From a virus, in the IMG/VR virus record IMGVR_UViG_3300045125_000073, positions 1-64,000 of that record: a stretch of DNA of 64,000 nt. One strand, 5' to 3'. Each line of letters opens with the position of its first letter. Position 1 is the first letter of the stretch. The position numbers and the translations under genes were made by a program. Positions 24,737 through 35,201 of this stretch are shown in pieces. The notes under the pieces were generated by a model, which was not told the origin of the DNA, searched no databases, and saw nothing but the letters and a program-made list of their open reading frames with translations.

Positions 24737-25120
24737 GGGTAAACTTTTTTAAATCACTTAGTGCTTGATTCCAATTTTGGAATTGAATTGCTTTATCATC
24801 AATATAACAAATACATCTAGGTTTTTCTGCTGTTATATCTTTTATGTATTCATTTAATTCATACTTTTTAACCATTCCCATATCAATTCTGGTCCTGTTT
24901 TTCCGTTTATAAGTGGTCTATCTTTCTTTGCTTTAGCTGTGTAGATTACTATATGATACTTTTTTGAAAGTTTTTTTATCGCGTCAATAGAACCCTCAAT
25001 AGGACTTCCATATATTGTCCCATCGTGATAACCTAACTCAAAACTATGGATAACTCCATCAAAATCTATAGCTATAGTTTTTGCTTCTTCTTCTTCAATT
25101 TTTTTCTTGTATTCATTCAT
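24723..25120 (-). CDS. HAD-superfamily phosphatase
   Basis: About 130 residues with one indel near 24870. Motif I is IAIDFDGVIH (Asp nucleophile), motif II VIYTAK, and motif IV is CICYIDDKAIQF. It is a compact, capless HAD hydrolase. In glycan loci such phosphatases dephosphorylate a sugar or 2-keto-sugar phosphate. Both ends overlap neighbours (ThDP enzyme downstream, aldolase upstream), so it is part of a tightly coupled set, perhaps acting on the product of the aldolase. Confidence 0.8.
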
Positions 25121-25914
25121 GGTTTATGGATTGATTTATTCTATCTTGAATCATTTGGATGCGTTTAATATCTTGAGACGCAAGAGTAGTATAATATTCG
25201 TGTTTACACTTAAGCCATTCATATTCAAACATTTGGCCTTTTGAAAGGGCTCTTGGTAGATTTTTTAAAGCAACTGATGGATCGTATATTGCATAACGTG
25301 TTTCAAATTTATCAAGTAAACCTTCAGAGTGAAGTTTCTTTAAGAAAGAAAGAGAATCTGTAGAAACAGCTCCACCCAAACACAATTTTAATCCTTTTTC
25401 TTTAACTTTAACAAATACTTTACGCACTAATGAATATATCTCATCGCTATTGACATATGTTCTATCTTTCTCCATAGAAGAAACCAGATCTACTCGACCA
25501 ACAGTAACTCCATATAAACTGTCAACTTCAACTATGTTCAGCATCTTTTCGATGTTGTTTACTGCGGTTATTGTTTCTACATTTATATTTAAGTGTATAG
25601 AACTTAAAGAATCATTTGGAATATGTGTTTTGGCTGATTGGATAAACTTTTAAGACCAAATTCAGACTCTACCATAGGAGCCACTAATCCCTTGACTCCT
25701 ATGATCAAAGAATCTTTATAATATCTCTAATCGCCTCTGGACCACCTATTTTAAGTGTCAGTTTAGTTTTAGCTTGATTACAAATTTCTTTTAGGCGAAC
25801 AGTTTCATTAAATAATGCTCCCTCATCTTCAAAAGAAGTTTTAATACCAATAAGACCTTCATTTTCAATGAGATCAGTTAAAATTTTAACGCATTTAAAT
25901 TCTCTGGTGTTCAT
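25113..25914 (-). CDS. HpcH/HpaI-type aldolase or citrate-lyase-like enzyme
   Basis: About 267 residues in two pieces; single A losses near 25705 and 25640 break it. The core GVKGLVAPMVESEFGLKKF carries the E in the MVES-E motif of the PEP/pyruvate-binding aldolase family. KLTLKIGGPEA at the front and VDSLYGVTVGRVDLVSSM behind complete the TIM-barrel signature, with the GRVDL Asp a metal-ligand candidate. Family members join or split pyruvate and an aldehyde. Its pairing with a HAD phosphatase and a ThDP enzyme suggests a dedicated carbon-chain-building step; the substrate is unknown. Confidence 0.7.
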
Positions 25915-25917
25915 GGT

Positions 25918-26582
25918 TTATTTTTTTGTTATTATTGCTGTAGCATATGCATTTTGAACATCGACATAGATTTCTATGCCAGATATATTATTTTCTAAGT
26001 ACTCTTTTCATCGAGGCAACAGGTGCTCGGATTCTATTTTACCTGTTTCTTTAAGTTTGTATATTAAATTATAAGTCTCATCGTTTCTAATACAACAAAC
26101 TGGCTGATTTGGAATCGACATATCTTCTAAAATATAATAACCACCAGATTTAACATATTTAAAAAGCTGGCCCAAAGATATGATTTGATGGTGATGTTCA
26201 TGTGAACCGTCTTCTAATATAAAATCAAATTGTGTATTACCAAATGTTTTATACATATTTTGTAAATCTATTCTATTACCTTGGTCGCCTTGAAAGAATT
26301 TTATCCTTTCATTGTTTTTTATAACAGGATGAGTTGACATATCTTTGATATCAAACGTGTAAATATACGCTGCATCAAAGTAATCTTTCCACATATTTAC
26401 AGACTGACCACCATCAGAATATTCCATTTTTATTCCAATTTCTAACATTCGAATGGGTTCTTTCTCCATTTTGTTAAAAGTACATCATAAATTGGAGCAT
26501 ATCCGTGACGAGATGCGTTTGGAAATTCAGTTCCTTTATCCGTACCGTATAAATTTGCTAATTGATCTAATGTTTGTTTCAT
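25918..26582 (-). CDS. Class I SAM-dependent methyltransferase
   Basis: About 222 residues; the inferred start MKQTLDQLANLYGTDKGTEF joins the main piece after one missing A near 26470. RMLEIGIKMEYSDGG is the SAM-binding motif I, and FDFILEDGSHEHHHQI is a motif typical of cephalosporin-hydroxylase-like and sugar O-methyltransferases. The C-terminus is recovered near 26005. It probably methylates a sugar hydroxyl or a glycan end. It lies between the dehydratase and the aldolase genes with gaps of under ten bases. Confidence 0.75.
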
Positions 26583-26589
26583 TGTTATT

Positions 26590-27537
26590 TTACCATATAA
26601 AATTATTTTTATAATACTCTACTACATCCCTTAAAGCCATCTTAAAGTTTATTTCGGGATTCCATCCTAATCTTTTAAGTTTATCATCATTCAAAGAATA
26701 TCGCAAATCTTGTCCAACTCTAGAACAAGACATATCAACATAATCATTTACATCAAAAGTATCAGTATTTTTTATGATTGATATAATGTCTTTAACGGTT
26801 TGTATATTTGATTGTTCAAAGTCACCAGAAATGTTGTATATCTCATTTTTAACACCACTCTCAATAATTTTTATTATTGCATTCGCGGTGTCTTGTGCGT
26901 GTAACCGTTCTAATTGAGTTCCATTGTTGTGTAGGGGTATTTTTCTATTTAGATTAAAATACTTACATACTTTTGGAATTAATTTTTCTGTGTATTGACC
27001 AATTCCGTAGTTGTTTGTGGGTCTAACAATAACGTATGGAACTTTATGAGTTCGTGCCCATGCTAGTATTAACATGTCTGCTGCAGCTTTAGTTGCTGCA
27101 TATGGGTTTGATGGTTTTAATATATCGGCTTCAGTGTGAGCACCTTCAACAATGTCACCATAAACTTCGTCTGTACTAAAATGTAATAGAGTAGGTACTG
27201 CTGTATTTTTGTCTATAGTTTTTTATTAACTTTAAAATATTATGAACACCGTTTATATTGGAATAAATAAAATCATCACTATTAGCTATGGAATTACCTA
27301 CATGAGTTTCAGCAGCCGTATTGATAATATAATCGCAATCATATAAAAATTTAAGGTCATTTATATCACAATGAACAAATGAAAATTTTCGTATTGATTA
27401 AATTCTTTTAATAAATCGTCATTTGCTGCGTATGTTATTTTATCTACACCTTTTACATACCAGCCTTTTTTTAAACAAAGTCGTGTTATATAAGAGCCTA
27501 TAAATCCTAAACACCCTGTTACATATACTATTTTCAT
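26590..27537 (-). CDS. NDP-glucose 4,6-dehydratase-like SDR enzyme
   Basis: About 316 residues in three pieces (breaks near 27380 and 27225). N-terminal Rossmann motif TGCLGFIGSYI, then NTAAETHVGNSIANS, the signature FSTDEVYGD of RmlB-type dehydratases, and the catalytic YAATK. The C-terminal half (VRPTNNYGIGQYTEKLIPK, DLRYSLNDDKLKRLGW) is intact and typical of dTDP-glucose 4,6-dehydratase. It would make a 4-keto-6-deoxy sugar nucleotide. Whether it uses dTDP-, CDP- or UDP-sugar cannot be told here. Confidence 0.85.
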
Positions 27538-27538
27538 T

Positions 27539-28270
27539 TTATCTGCTCCAAAAAGTTGGTTCTCCTATAATTCTGGGTGCACAGTATTTATTTCTCAGAA
27601 GTTTGTGTTTGTATTTTATTATCAAGTTGTAATATTGTTTTAGTGCACATTCGTAGATATATGCATGAAAATTATCAGTATAATTATACCAATAATCGTC
27701 TATTGCATTGTAAAAATTTGTTTTAGTTTCTAGCTGTTCTTCTGATCCAGCAGTCCATATATCAAAAATATACGGATATTTCCCGTCGTATGCTGTTTTG
27801 GGTATCAATAAATTTGATGAATTTAATTCATTTATATCTAATTTAGAAAGATAATTTATATCTAATCTAGTAGAAAAATACTTATCATATTTTTCATATT
27901 GTCTGGCCATTTCAAAAGCCTTTAAACTACTTTCTAACATATTTTTTACACCCAAATGAGAATTTGGTATATGTTTATTGTATCTTGACTTTAAATAGTC
28001 TGTTCCCCTATCTGTTTCCACTATTATGTGTTTTGGATTATATGATTTTTTAATCCCTTCAAAATCTATAGTTTTTGAAGACTTTTCTTCAAGGACCCCT
28101 TGTGTTTGATCTTCCCATCCATTCCAGTGTGAACCGCTTTTAGCATTAATTCTATCCCAGGTGTGTATAAAAATATCACCCGGAGCAACAGAATAAACAT
28201 TATCAAAAAAATTTTGATAACATTGTTCCCATGTTCTGGAATGGCCGTGAAAGATATAGGCTATTTTCAT
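27539..28270 (-). CDS. Unknown island protein, glycosyltransferase candidate
   Basis: Intact, 243 residues (MKIAYIFHGHSRTWEQCYQN). It contains DIFIHTWDRINAKSG, FSTRLDINYLSK and IGEPTFWSR. The short beta-rich start, scattered Asp residues and its place between two sugar-modifying genes suggest a glycosyltransferase, but I see no clear DxD site or family. It is neatly packed, one base from the dehydratase gene. Clean reading of 732 bases shows that not all genes here are error-hit. Confidence 0.6.
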   Translation of the reverse strand: MKIAYIFHGHSRTWEQCYQNFFDNVYSVAPGDIFIHTWDRINAKSGSHWNGWEDQTQGVLEEKSSKTIDFEGIKKSYNPKHIIVETDRGTDYLKSRYNKHIPNSHLGVKNMLESSLKAFEMARQYEKYDKYFSTRLDINYLSKLDINELNSSNLLIPKTAYDGKYPYIFDIWTAGSEEQLETKTNFYNAIDDYWYNYTDNFHAYIYECALKQYYNLIIKYKHKLLRNKYCAPRIIGEPTFWSR

Positions 28271-29140
28271 TAAGTATTCTCATAATATCACTATTTTTAT
28301 AAAAGTCAACTAATTTATGTATAATAGTTTCAACAGAAAATTTATTTGTATAACCATAAGACTTAACTTTTTTATATCCAAATAAGAATGTCTAACCTGG
28401 ACTATATTGTGAAATTGTGTTGGTTGGATGTCTATTATCTTAGAACTAGAGCCCGAATAATCTATGGCCTTTTGTATGAGATCTCCAAACATGAACGGCT
28501 CACCACTGCCTATATTAATGATCTCATTTACTGGAGCATGATCTATACAGTGTTTTATTGCAGTACATACATCATCAACGTAAATATAATCTCTTAAAAC
28601 TTTACCACCATAATAAAGTTCTACATCTTTATTTTCAGTTATTTGTTTTATAAGATATTGTAGAGCATTTTTCTTTTTAGAGATTTTTAGATCACCTTCT
28701 CCCAATACATTAGCTAGTCTAAAAATTCTATATTTTATATTGAATGTTTGGCAAAAAGATATCAGTAATTGCTCTGCACAATATTTGGTTATAGAATAAA
28801 ATCCTGTAGGATTGCATTTAGAATAGTCTTCTCTAAATGGAATTTCATTATTTTGGCCGTACACAAACCAAGAGCTAACAAAATTAAAAACTATATCTTC
28901 ATTTTTAGGAATGTTTTCTAAAACATTCATTAGCACTTTTAAATTGGTGTCTATGTCTATATGTAAATTTTGATGGATATTATAATTATCAACTGTACTT
29001 ATTAAGTACAAAATATTATTAGTTTTTGGTTTATAATCTGTTTTATCTAACTTTATTATTTGGTCGGAGTATAAATTACAAAATTTAGATCCTATAAATC
29101 CAGAACCACCAAACACTGATATTTTATCAATATTGCTCAT
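28270..29140 (-). CDS. NAD-dependent epimerase/dehydratase (extended SDR)
   Basis: About 290 residues. Rossmann motif SVFGGSGFIGSKFCNL, substrate-binding SSWFVYGQNNEIPF, catalytic YSITK (Tyr-x-x-x-Lys), and RDYIYVDDVCTAI in the C-terminal domain. An indel near 28385 shifts the last 40 residues, and the intended stop is probably the TAA that overlaps the next ATG (TAATG). Likely a nucleotide-sugar 4-epimerase or reductase, the second of three SDR enzymes in the island. Confidence 0.8.
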
Positions 29141-29977
29141 ATTTTATCCCATGGTGCTTAAACCAGTTATTTACATCTAGTAAATGATACTTATAATCTT
29201 GTTTTAATTTATTATATTCCAATTCTAATAGTTCGTAGCTTATGATGGACCAATCATCAATTAAAATCATAGGAAAATTTTTAGCATAATATGTATTCAT
29301 CGCAGATGTTTCTACTACAGGAATCGCACCAAAATATAAAGATTCCCACACTCGATGTGTGTCTTTTCCGTTTCCTGGAGGACATATTATAAATTTATGA
29401 GTCTGTAAAGCTTTATAGTAATCACCAACATCATTATAAACCGTTTTAGTATTTAATCGGTCTGATATTATTTGTTTTATTTTTGTTCTCTTCTTCTGGA
29501 TTTGTTTCTATATTAAAATTAGAATAAAACAAATCCATCTCTATTATCTGTTATAGTAAATTGTTTTAGATGTTCGGTTTCAGATGCTTCAGATCTCCAA
29601 GGAGGAACTAAACCAATAGGCAACGGTGTCATTATCTCGTCTATTGTTTCTGCATTTTGTGCATACCATTTTTTTATATTTTTAGGTACTGGTGGTATAT
29701 AACTAAATTTATTGTATCCACCATGAGTAGAGACCGAATGATCATTGTCCCCTGATATTAAAATTATATCTGTTACATCAGAATTATTTAAATAATTAAA
29801 AAGGTTAGGAAGATATGTACTCCAGCAGTATATGGTACAACCATTAAAAATGTCTTTTCTTTTATTTGATTTTATATACGGAACACCATCATTACGAACA
29901 AAAACAACATCACATCTGTCAGCATAATTTCTAGCGTTTAGTGTTGTTTGTGGTATTGTTTTTACATGAGTAAACAT
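29127..29977 (-). CDS. Exostosin-like glycosyltransferase
   Basis: About 283 residues in two pieces, with indels between 29355 and 29520. The join region reads IICPPGNGKDTHR then VWESLYFGAIPVVE, the C-terminal exostosin-family pattern (CPxGxGxDTHRxWEaLxxGxIPVV). The N-terminal part has LISGDNDHSVSTHGGYN. Family members transfer sugars in cell-surface or capsule polymers. The start follows the stop of the DUF5672 gene directly. Confidence 0.75.
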
Positions 29978-30648
29978 TTATACAGATTCTAACAGTTTTA
30001 ATTTATCTTGAAATTGTTGATAAAAACCATCATGATCGCACATATTTTTTGATCTCCTCTACCATGAAATCCAAAACAATTATTTAAGTCAAAATCACAT
30101 TCTGGTATTCTAGATTCTAATGAAAATCTCATAGCAACTTCAACAGGAGCAAATTTACAACCGTGCTGTTCTAGGGCATTTTTATAACGAAGACATATTG
30201 TTCCGTCTTCATGCCCCTGTGAATCCATATAACGACAAAGATTAATTAATTTTTTACTTCTTAAACTGAACCCACCATTACCTACACGATTAATTTGACC
30301 ATAATTTTTCCATGGCGCACCGATATAATCGTATTCTAAAAATCCATCATCCCATAAATGAGGATTTATAACAAATCCATCATCGTGAATAGTAAGACAA
30401 TACTCTGTGTCAACGTACTTATACAGTTCGTGTAACATAAATTGACTATAGGTATCGTGTGTTAGTTTTGGTATTTCTTGATAAATTATATCATCCGGCA
30501 CATTAACTGGTTTGATGTGTGATAATAGCATATTTTTTGCAAAATCTATATGCTTAGTACTATATTTTATAGCTTTTAATCCTATATCAGGATTTACACC
30601 ATCAATACAAATTAAAGTTATATTTTTTAATTGTATCTTATTGCTCAT
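29978..30648 (-). CDS. DUF5672-type glycosyltransferase
   Basis: About 222 residues. The motifs EYCLTIHDDGFVINP, YDYIGAPW and RVGNGGFSLRSKK are those of the DUF5672 family of predicted glycosyltransferases, and CFGFHGRGDQ follows. One missing A near 30045 shifts the last 20 codons; in the right frame the protein ends KLKLLESV followed by TAA and the next ATG. Its sugar donor is unknown. Confidence 0.8.
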
Positions 30649-30663
30649 AGATATTTACCAAAA

Positions 30664-31353
30664 CTATTTTTTAAGAACATCTATTCTATTTTTATTTGGT
30701 ACTCCAGTAATATGAACAAGAAATGATTCTGGTGTCCACGGTTCTGGAGGATCTGGTCTACCATCCCATATACCTCTATACAATTCTTTACTAGGTATAG
30801 AATTTAAAAATCTGTGATCTAATATTTTAATTGTATCTCTACAGGGAGTTTGGAGCATACATTATATTAAATGTAGTTTGTTCTTCTCCCCAGTGATTGT
30901 TATCAATAACATATTTTCCAACAGAAAAAATGTAGTTATTAGTTCTTTAGTTCTGTCAGTATTTTTTAAAATAAAATTTCCAGTACTAAATGAATGTTTT
31001 CCGGGCCAATCCCAAGATACAAATAAAGAGTAGCGTTCGTTTGTGATGTCTTCTATTTTATATTCTGGGTTTGTTATTAACGCATCTCCGTCAATCCACA
31101 TTACTGTATCGTAATATGATAACATATCAAAACATCTTAATGCACGTAGAATTCCTAGATTTGTTGATTTAAATATGTTGTTTCTATCTTCTCCCAAAGA
31201 TTTTAAACATAATAAATCATACCCATGTTTTTTTGCGTATCTTTGTTGAGACGGATACGTTAAATCGTGTACTTCTTCATAAGTATTATCTAAATCAGAA
31301 GAAGTTTTTAAACAATCTGTAGTACCAGTTATTAGTAGAATTTTATTTTTCAT
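30664..31353 (-). CDS. GT34-like galactosyl/mannosyltransferase
   Basis: About 229 residues in two pieces joined near 30890-30920. MKNKILLITGTTDCL starts it; TVMWIDGDALITN is the DxD site; SFSTGNFILKNTDR and, after frame repair, NNHWGEEQTTFN and FLVHITGVPNKNR follow. This order matches the GMA12/MNN10 (GT34) glycosyltransferase family. The start overlaps the 3-dehydratase stop by four bases. Confidence 0.7.
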
Positions 31354-32669
31354 TTTTTATTTTTAAAAAAATCATCGGTTATTTGTTCGATATAATCTAG
31401 TTGCTCTCCAGTGATTACTGGACTAGTTCCTAAAAAGAAAGTATCTGTTGTTACTTTTCTAGCATTAGGATACTTTGTAATGACTTCTTGTGGGTTCATC
31501 ATTCCAGAATACGCTGGTTGTAACATGATGTTGCCAGCAAAGTATGGTCTTGTTTGAATCTTATTGCTTTCAAAATGATCCACAATATCTTTTCGTTTAA
31601 AAGGAGCTCCGTCTTTAATAGTTATTGCAAAAGCAAACCAAGCTGGTTCTGCGCCTTCTGTTGCCTTTGGAAGTATTAGATAGTTTTCATATTTAGAGAA
31701 TATCTGTGTAAGGCGTGCATGATTGGCGTTACGCATCTCAATAATCTTTGGTAGCTTCTTTATTTGTGCAAGCCCCATAGCTGCTTGCGAATCTGTTGGC
31801 TTAAGATTATAACCAATTTCATCGTACACATACTTGTGATCAAAGATCTCGTCAGGCAAAGCTGGAAGCCAGTTAGAAAAACGTGTCTTACACATACCAT
31901 TCTTCAAAAGATTAGCTTTTTGACCAACACAATAGCAGCCACGGCCCCATTCTCTAAAACTTCGCACTACCTTTTCTTGATGCGGAGTATTACATGCTAT
32001 AAAACCACCTTCGCCCATGGTAATATGGTGAGCAGGATAAAATGAAAAACTAGCAAATTCTCCAAAACTTCCTAATGGTTTTCCTTTATAAGTAGAACCC
32101 AAAGCATCACAACAATCTTCTAGAAGAATAAGGCCGTATTCATTAATGATTTCCATTAAACGATCCATGTTTGGAGGATTGCCTAATACGTGAGCGAAGG
32201 TAATAACTTTACAACCTTCTTTAGCTCGCTGTTCTACTTGATCTAGATTAAGATTTAGTGTATCTAGATCTATATCAACAAATACCGGCTCAAATCCCAC
32301 CTGAAAAATAGGATTAATAGTTGTTGGAAATCCTGCGATAGGAGTAATTACCTTTGTGCCTTTAGGAAAATTAGTAAGGCGTTTAGATGTAAGAGCTGAC
32401 ATCATTAGCAGATTTGAGCTACTACCACTATTAGTCAGAATACCAAAATTTTTATCAACTAAACGAGGAAAGATCTGTTCAAAACGGATGCCGTTTTCTC
32501 CAAGAACTAACCACCCCTCTAGTATAGTTTTAATAGATTCGGTATACTCTTCGGTATCAAAATACGGTCCAGCGTATTGAACCCAATCTTTACCAGCCAC
32601 CCATTTTTTTGCTGCGTGTTTTTCGTTTATAAATTGTTCTACTTGTTTTAAAATATTTTCCATACTCAT
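31350..32669 (-). CDS. rfbH: E1/RfbH-type NDP-4-keto-6-deoxysugar 3-dehydratase
   Basis: Intact, 439 residues, of the DegT/AHBA aminotransferase fold. The usual PLP lysine is replaced by histidine in SFYPAHHITMGEGG, the hallmark of 3-dehydratases (RfbH, E1, ColD type) that use PMP. Cysteines follow the pattern C-x57-C-x1-C-x12-C, starting at EDCCDALG and ending in GCYC and MCKTRF. E1 uses C-x57-C-x1-C-x7-C for its [2Fe-2S] cluster, so a cluster is likely here with a longer last gap. It would remove the 3-OH of a 4-keto-6-deoxy sugar nucleotide. The reductase partner (E3/RfbI) is not in the window. Confidence 0.88.
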   Translation of the reverse strand: MSMENILKQVEQFINEKHAAKKWVAGKDWVQYAGPYFDTEEYTESIKTILEGWLVLGENGIRFEQIFPRLVDKNFGILTNSGSSSNLLMMSALTSKRLTNFPKGTKVITPIAGFPTTINPIFQVGFEPVFVDIDLDTLNLNLDQVEQRAKEGCKVITFAHVLGNPPNMDRLMEIINEYGLILLEDCCDALGSTYKGKPLGSFGEFASFSFYPAHHITMGEGGFIACNTPHQEKVVRSFREWGRGCYCVGQKANLLKNGMCKTRFSNWLPALPDEIFDHKYVYDEIGYNLKPTDSQAAMGLAQIKKLPKIIEMRNANHARLTQIFSKYENYLILPKATEGAEPAWFAFAITIKDGAPFKRKDIVDHFESNKIQTRPYFAGNIMLQPAYSGMMNPQEVITKYPNARKVTTDTFFLGTSPVITGEQLDYIEQITDDFFKNKK

Positions 32670-32670
32670 A

Positions 32671-33504
32671 TTAATGAATTCCCATTCCCCAATCGTTTAG
32701 ATTGGGAATATTATATTCTTTAATCATTTGTTTAATATACTGATACTTATAATTATCACTGATATTTTGCCGACTGTAAATTAAAGGATCTACTTTTAAA
32801 GGAAAAGAAATTTCTGCGTATTCCCAATTAAAATTATTTACAGACGCATCATAAGCAGAAGCTGAAACAGTTTCTGCATTAAATTTTATTCGATTTACAT
32901 AGTCTGTAATTTTCCAATAATATTGTTTTATAGCTACTGCTTTTTTATCTAACCATTGAAGATGTGCTATAAAAAGATTTGGTGCTTGAATTACCGCTTG
33001 ATTTTTTGGAACTGGTAGATGTTCAGAGTGCATCTGGGCAGATTTAAAAGATATCTTATTTTCATAAGAACCAATTCTATCTTTTAGATTATGTCTCCAT
33101 GGACCGTCTATTCTTATTTTATTTTTATCTGTGTATTGGATCCATTGTGCATGGATTAATGTATCTTTGTTTTGCTCTAGAATTGACTCTAATTGATCTT
33201 TGTTTAAGTTTCCATCTAGATATTCATCCGCATCTAAACAGATAATATGACCAGAATGTTTAAAAGCTTCATCAAATAATCTTTGTCGTATATTTGATTC
33301 TACAGATAATTCGTTTTGATTTTTATTTGTTCTAAGAACATTTAAAATATTATATTTTTCTTTATTCTCTAATAAAAATTCATAGGTTCCATCTGTGGAG
33401 TCATCATCCATAAAAATAAAACCATCAGCATATGTTTGCCAATGTGGAATCATTTCTTTTAAAAGAAATAATTCATTTTTAATTAAAGTAATTTGAATGA
33501 TCAT
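32671..33504 (-). CDS. GT2/GT92-like glycosyltransferase
   Basis: Intact, 277 residues. ITLIKNELFLLKEMIPHW then FMDDDSTDGTYEFL and HIICLDADEYLDG give the nucleotide-binding and DxD-type sites of a GT-A fold transferase. The later FIAHLQWLDKKA motif resembles GT92-like enzymes. It starts five bases from the fucosyltransferase-like gene's stop and ends two bases before the 3-dehydratase start, consistent with one transcript. Confidence 0.78.
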   Translation of the reverse strand: MIIQITLIKNELFLLKEMIPHWQTYADGFIFMDDDSTDGTYEFLLENKEKYNILNVLRTNKNQNELSVESNIRQRLFDEAFKHSGHIICLDADEYLDGNLNKDQLESILEQNKDTLIHAQWIQYTDKNKIRIDGPWRHNLKDRIGSYENKISFKSAQMHSEHLPVPKNQAVIQAPNLFIAHLQWLDKKAVAIKQYYWKITDYVNRIKFNAETVSASAYDASVNNFNWEYAEISFPLKVDPLIYSRQNISDNYKYQYIKQMIKEYNIPNLNDWGMGIH

Positions 33505-33508
33505 AATA

Positions 33509-34341
33509 TTAACAGCTCAGTATTCTATTTAGGAGAGGTTCGCAATATTTTTTAGCTGTTTCAAAATTAAAATTAATTTTTTCTATATTAGAATAATAAT
33601 AGTCTTCAGTATAATTTGTTATAAGAATGTTCTCTGGATTTATCCAGTAACTGGTATCAAAATATTCTGATACGTTCGGACAACCCCAATATATGGGAAT
33701 TGTTTTTGTTATTAAACAATCTATTAATTTTTCTGTAAAATAATTAGGTTCGTTTGAACTTTCGATAACTACAGAATACATCGAATTAAAAGATGTATTT
33801 TGTTATCATTTGGAAGTGTTGGTGTGTTTGGTATAGGAAATCGTGTGGACGAATAAAAGTTTAATTTTGTTTTAATTTTGTTTTTATTATTCCAAATAGT
33901 ATGGCGGATGTTGTATCCTGGTTTCCCTGTCAGGGATCCGCACACCATACTAATACTATTTTCTTTTACAAGCTTACCTAAATCTTCAGTAAATGTTCCA
34001 ATAGAGTCTGGGTGATGTGATGATTTATTTAACCATGTGGTTCCGTATGGCTGTTTTACCGCATGAGAACACTTCTCTAAAATTTTAGGATTAGAAGTTA
34101 TAATTTTAGTGTAATAGTGCTGATTAGTAATAACATGATCTGCTTGCTCTACCCAAGCAGATGTTGTTGGTTCATTAATATTAACGAATATTTTATGTTT
34201 TGCATCAGAATAAAATTGTACCGGTCCCCCTGGTCTAGAATTTTTACCAAATCTGGTAAAATGAATTTCATATGATTCTGGCAGATCAGGTAAAGACTCT
34301 GGTGATATAAGATAATCAGCGTTAAGAACAAGCGGTTTCAT
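33509..34341 (-). CDS. GT10 fucosyltransferase-like enzyme, first copy
   Basis: About 277 residues in two pieces with one indel near 33785. The C-terminal half has the GT10 signature: YSVVIESSNEPNYFTEKLID then TIPIYWGCPNVSEYF. The N-terminal half (WVEQADHVITNQHYY) fits the acceptor domain of alpha-1,3-fucosyltransferase-like enzymes. It overlaps the next GT10 gene by four bases. Bacterial relatives add fucose or related deoxysugars to O-antigen. Confidence 0.8.
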
Positions 34342-35201
34342 TTTATAATTTTATCAAATAAATATTCGTCTGCTAGTTTTAGATCCTTAACAGCATTAAA
34401 ATTATTTGTGATTGCTGTTAATTTTGAATCGTATACTTGTTTTGATAAACTTTGTAATATCTCAGACTCTTTATTTTGTTCTAAAAATATTATACCATCT
34501 GGATCAAAAAAGTCAAAAATCTTTTTTGTTCCACAATAAACTGGAACTGTGCCTGTTGCAAAACAGTCTGTTATTTTTTCTGTCCAGTACGAATCGTAAA
34601 TACCATTTTCAATAACTATACTAAACATGTACTCTTTGATACCATTTAATTTAGTATTCCATGGATTTCTTGGATCTGTTACTGTTCTCTGAGTACCGTG
34701 TGCTCCACCAAATACATCTAGATCAGCATCCAAAGCAAGTCTAGCAATCTGATGTCTGTATACATGTCCTTCTGTTGCTAATTTAGGAGAACAAAACATA
34801 GAACATAATTTTGTTTTTTCGTATATTGCCCAGTCTTGTTTTGGAACCCACGGGTAATTACTACCACTTGGGCAAAATATAAAATTAGAATTTAATTCTA
34901 ATAACGATTGGTCGCAAGTAAAAATTTTATTATAATAATTATTAAATAGTATTTTATGATTGTGGATTAAAAAATTATAAACATCTGGTACTATGAATCG
35001 AGACTCACAAACCCACCCGTATCTTTTTTCTTTAGGAATAGAAAGATCTGGTTGATACATCATACCACGATCTATGTGTACATCCCAATCTCCCTTTTCT
35101 GAAGACCAAGTAAAATTTGTTGGGGTTATATTTGAACAGGACGAATAGTTTGTGTCAAAAGGAGCACCTATTGCTCTTACTTTGTGCCCGGGCTTTGCCA
35201 T
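34338..35201 (-). CDS. GT10 fucosyltransferase-like enzyme, second copy
   Basis: Intact, 287 residues. FSIVIENGIYDSYWTEKITD and GTVPVYCGTKKIFDFFDPDG form the GT10 donor-binding signature. The N-terminal half has DWDVHIDRGMMYQPD and FIFCPSGSNYPWV. Sequence is well diverged from the first copy, so this is an old duplication or separate acquisition. The unreduced gene shows the island is still under selection. Confidence 0.82.
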   Translation of the reverse strand: MAKPGHKVRAIGAPFDTNYSSCSNITPTNFTWSSEKGDWDVHIDRGMMYQPDLSIPKEKRYGWVCESRFIVPDVYNFLIHNHKILFNNYYNKIFTCDQSLLELNSNFIFCPSGSNYPWVPKQDWAIYEKTKLCSMFCSPKLATEGHVYRHQIARLALDADLDVFGGAHGTQRTVTDPRNPWNTKLNGIKEYMFSIVIENGIYDSYWTEKITDCFATGTVPVYCGTKKIFDFFDPDGIIFLEQNKESEILQSLSKQVYDSKLTAITNNFNAVKDLKLADEYLFDKIIK

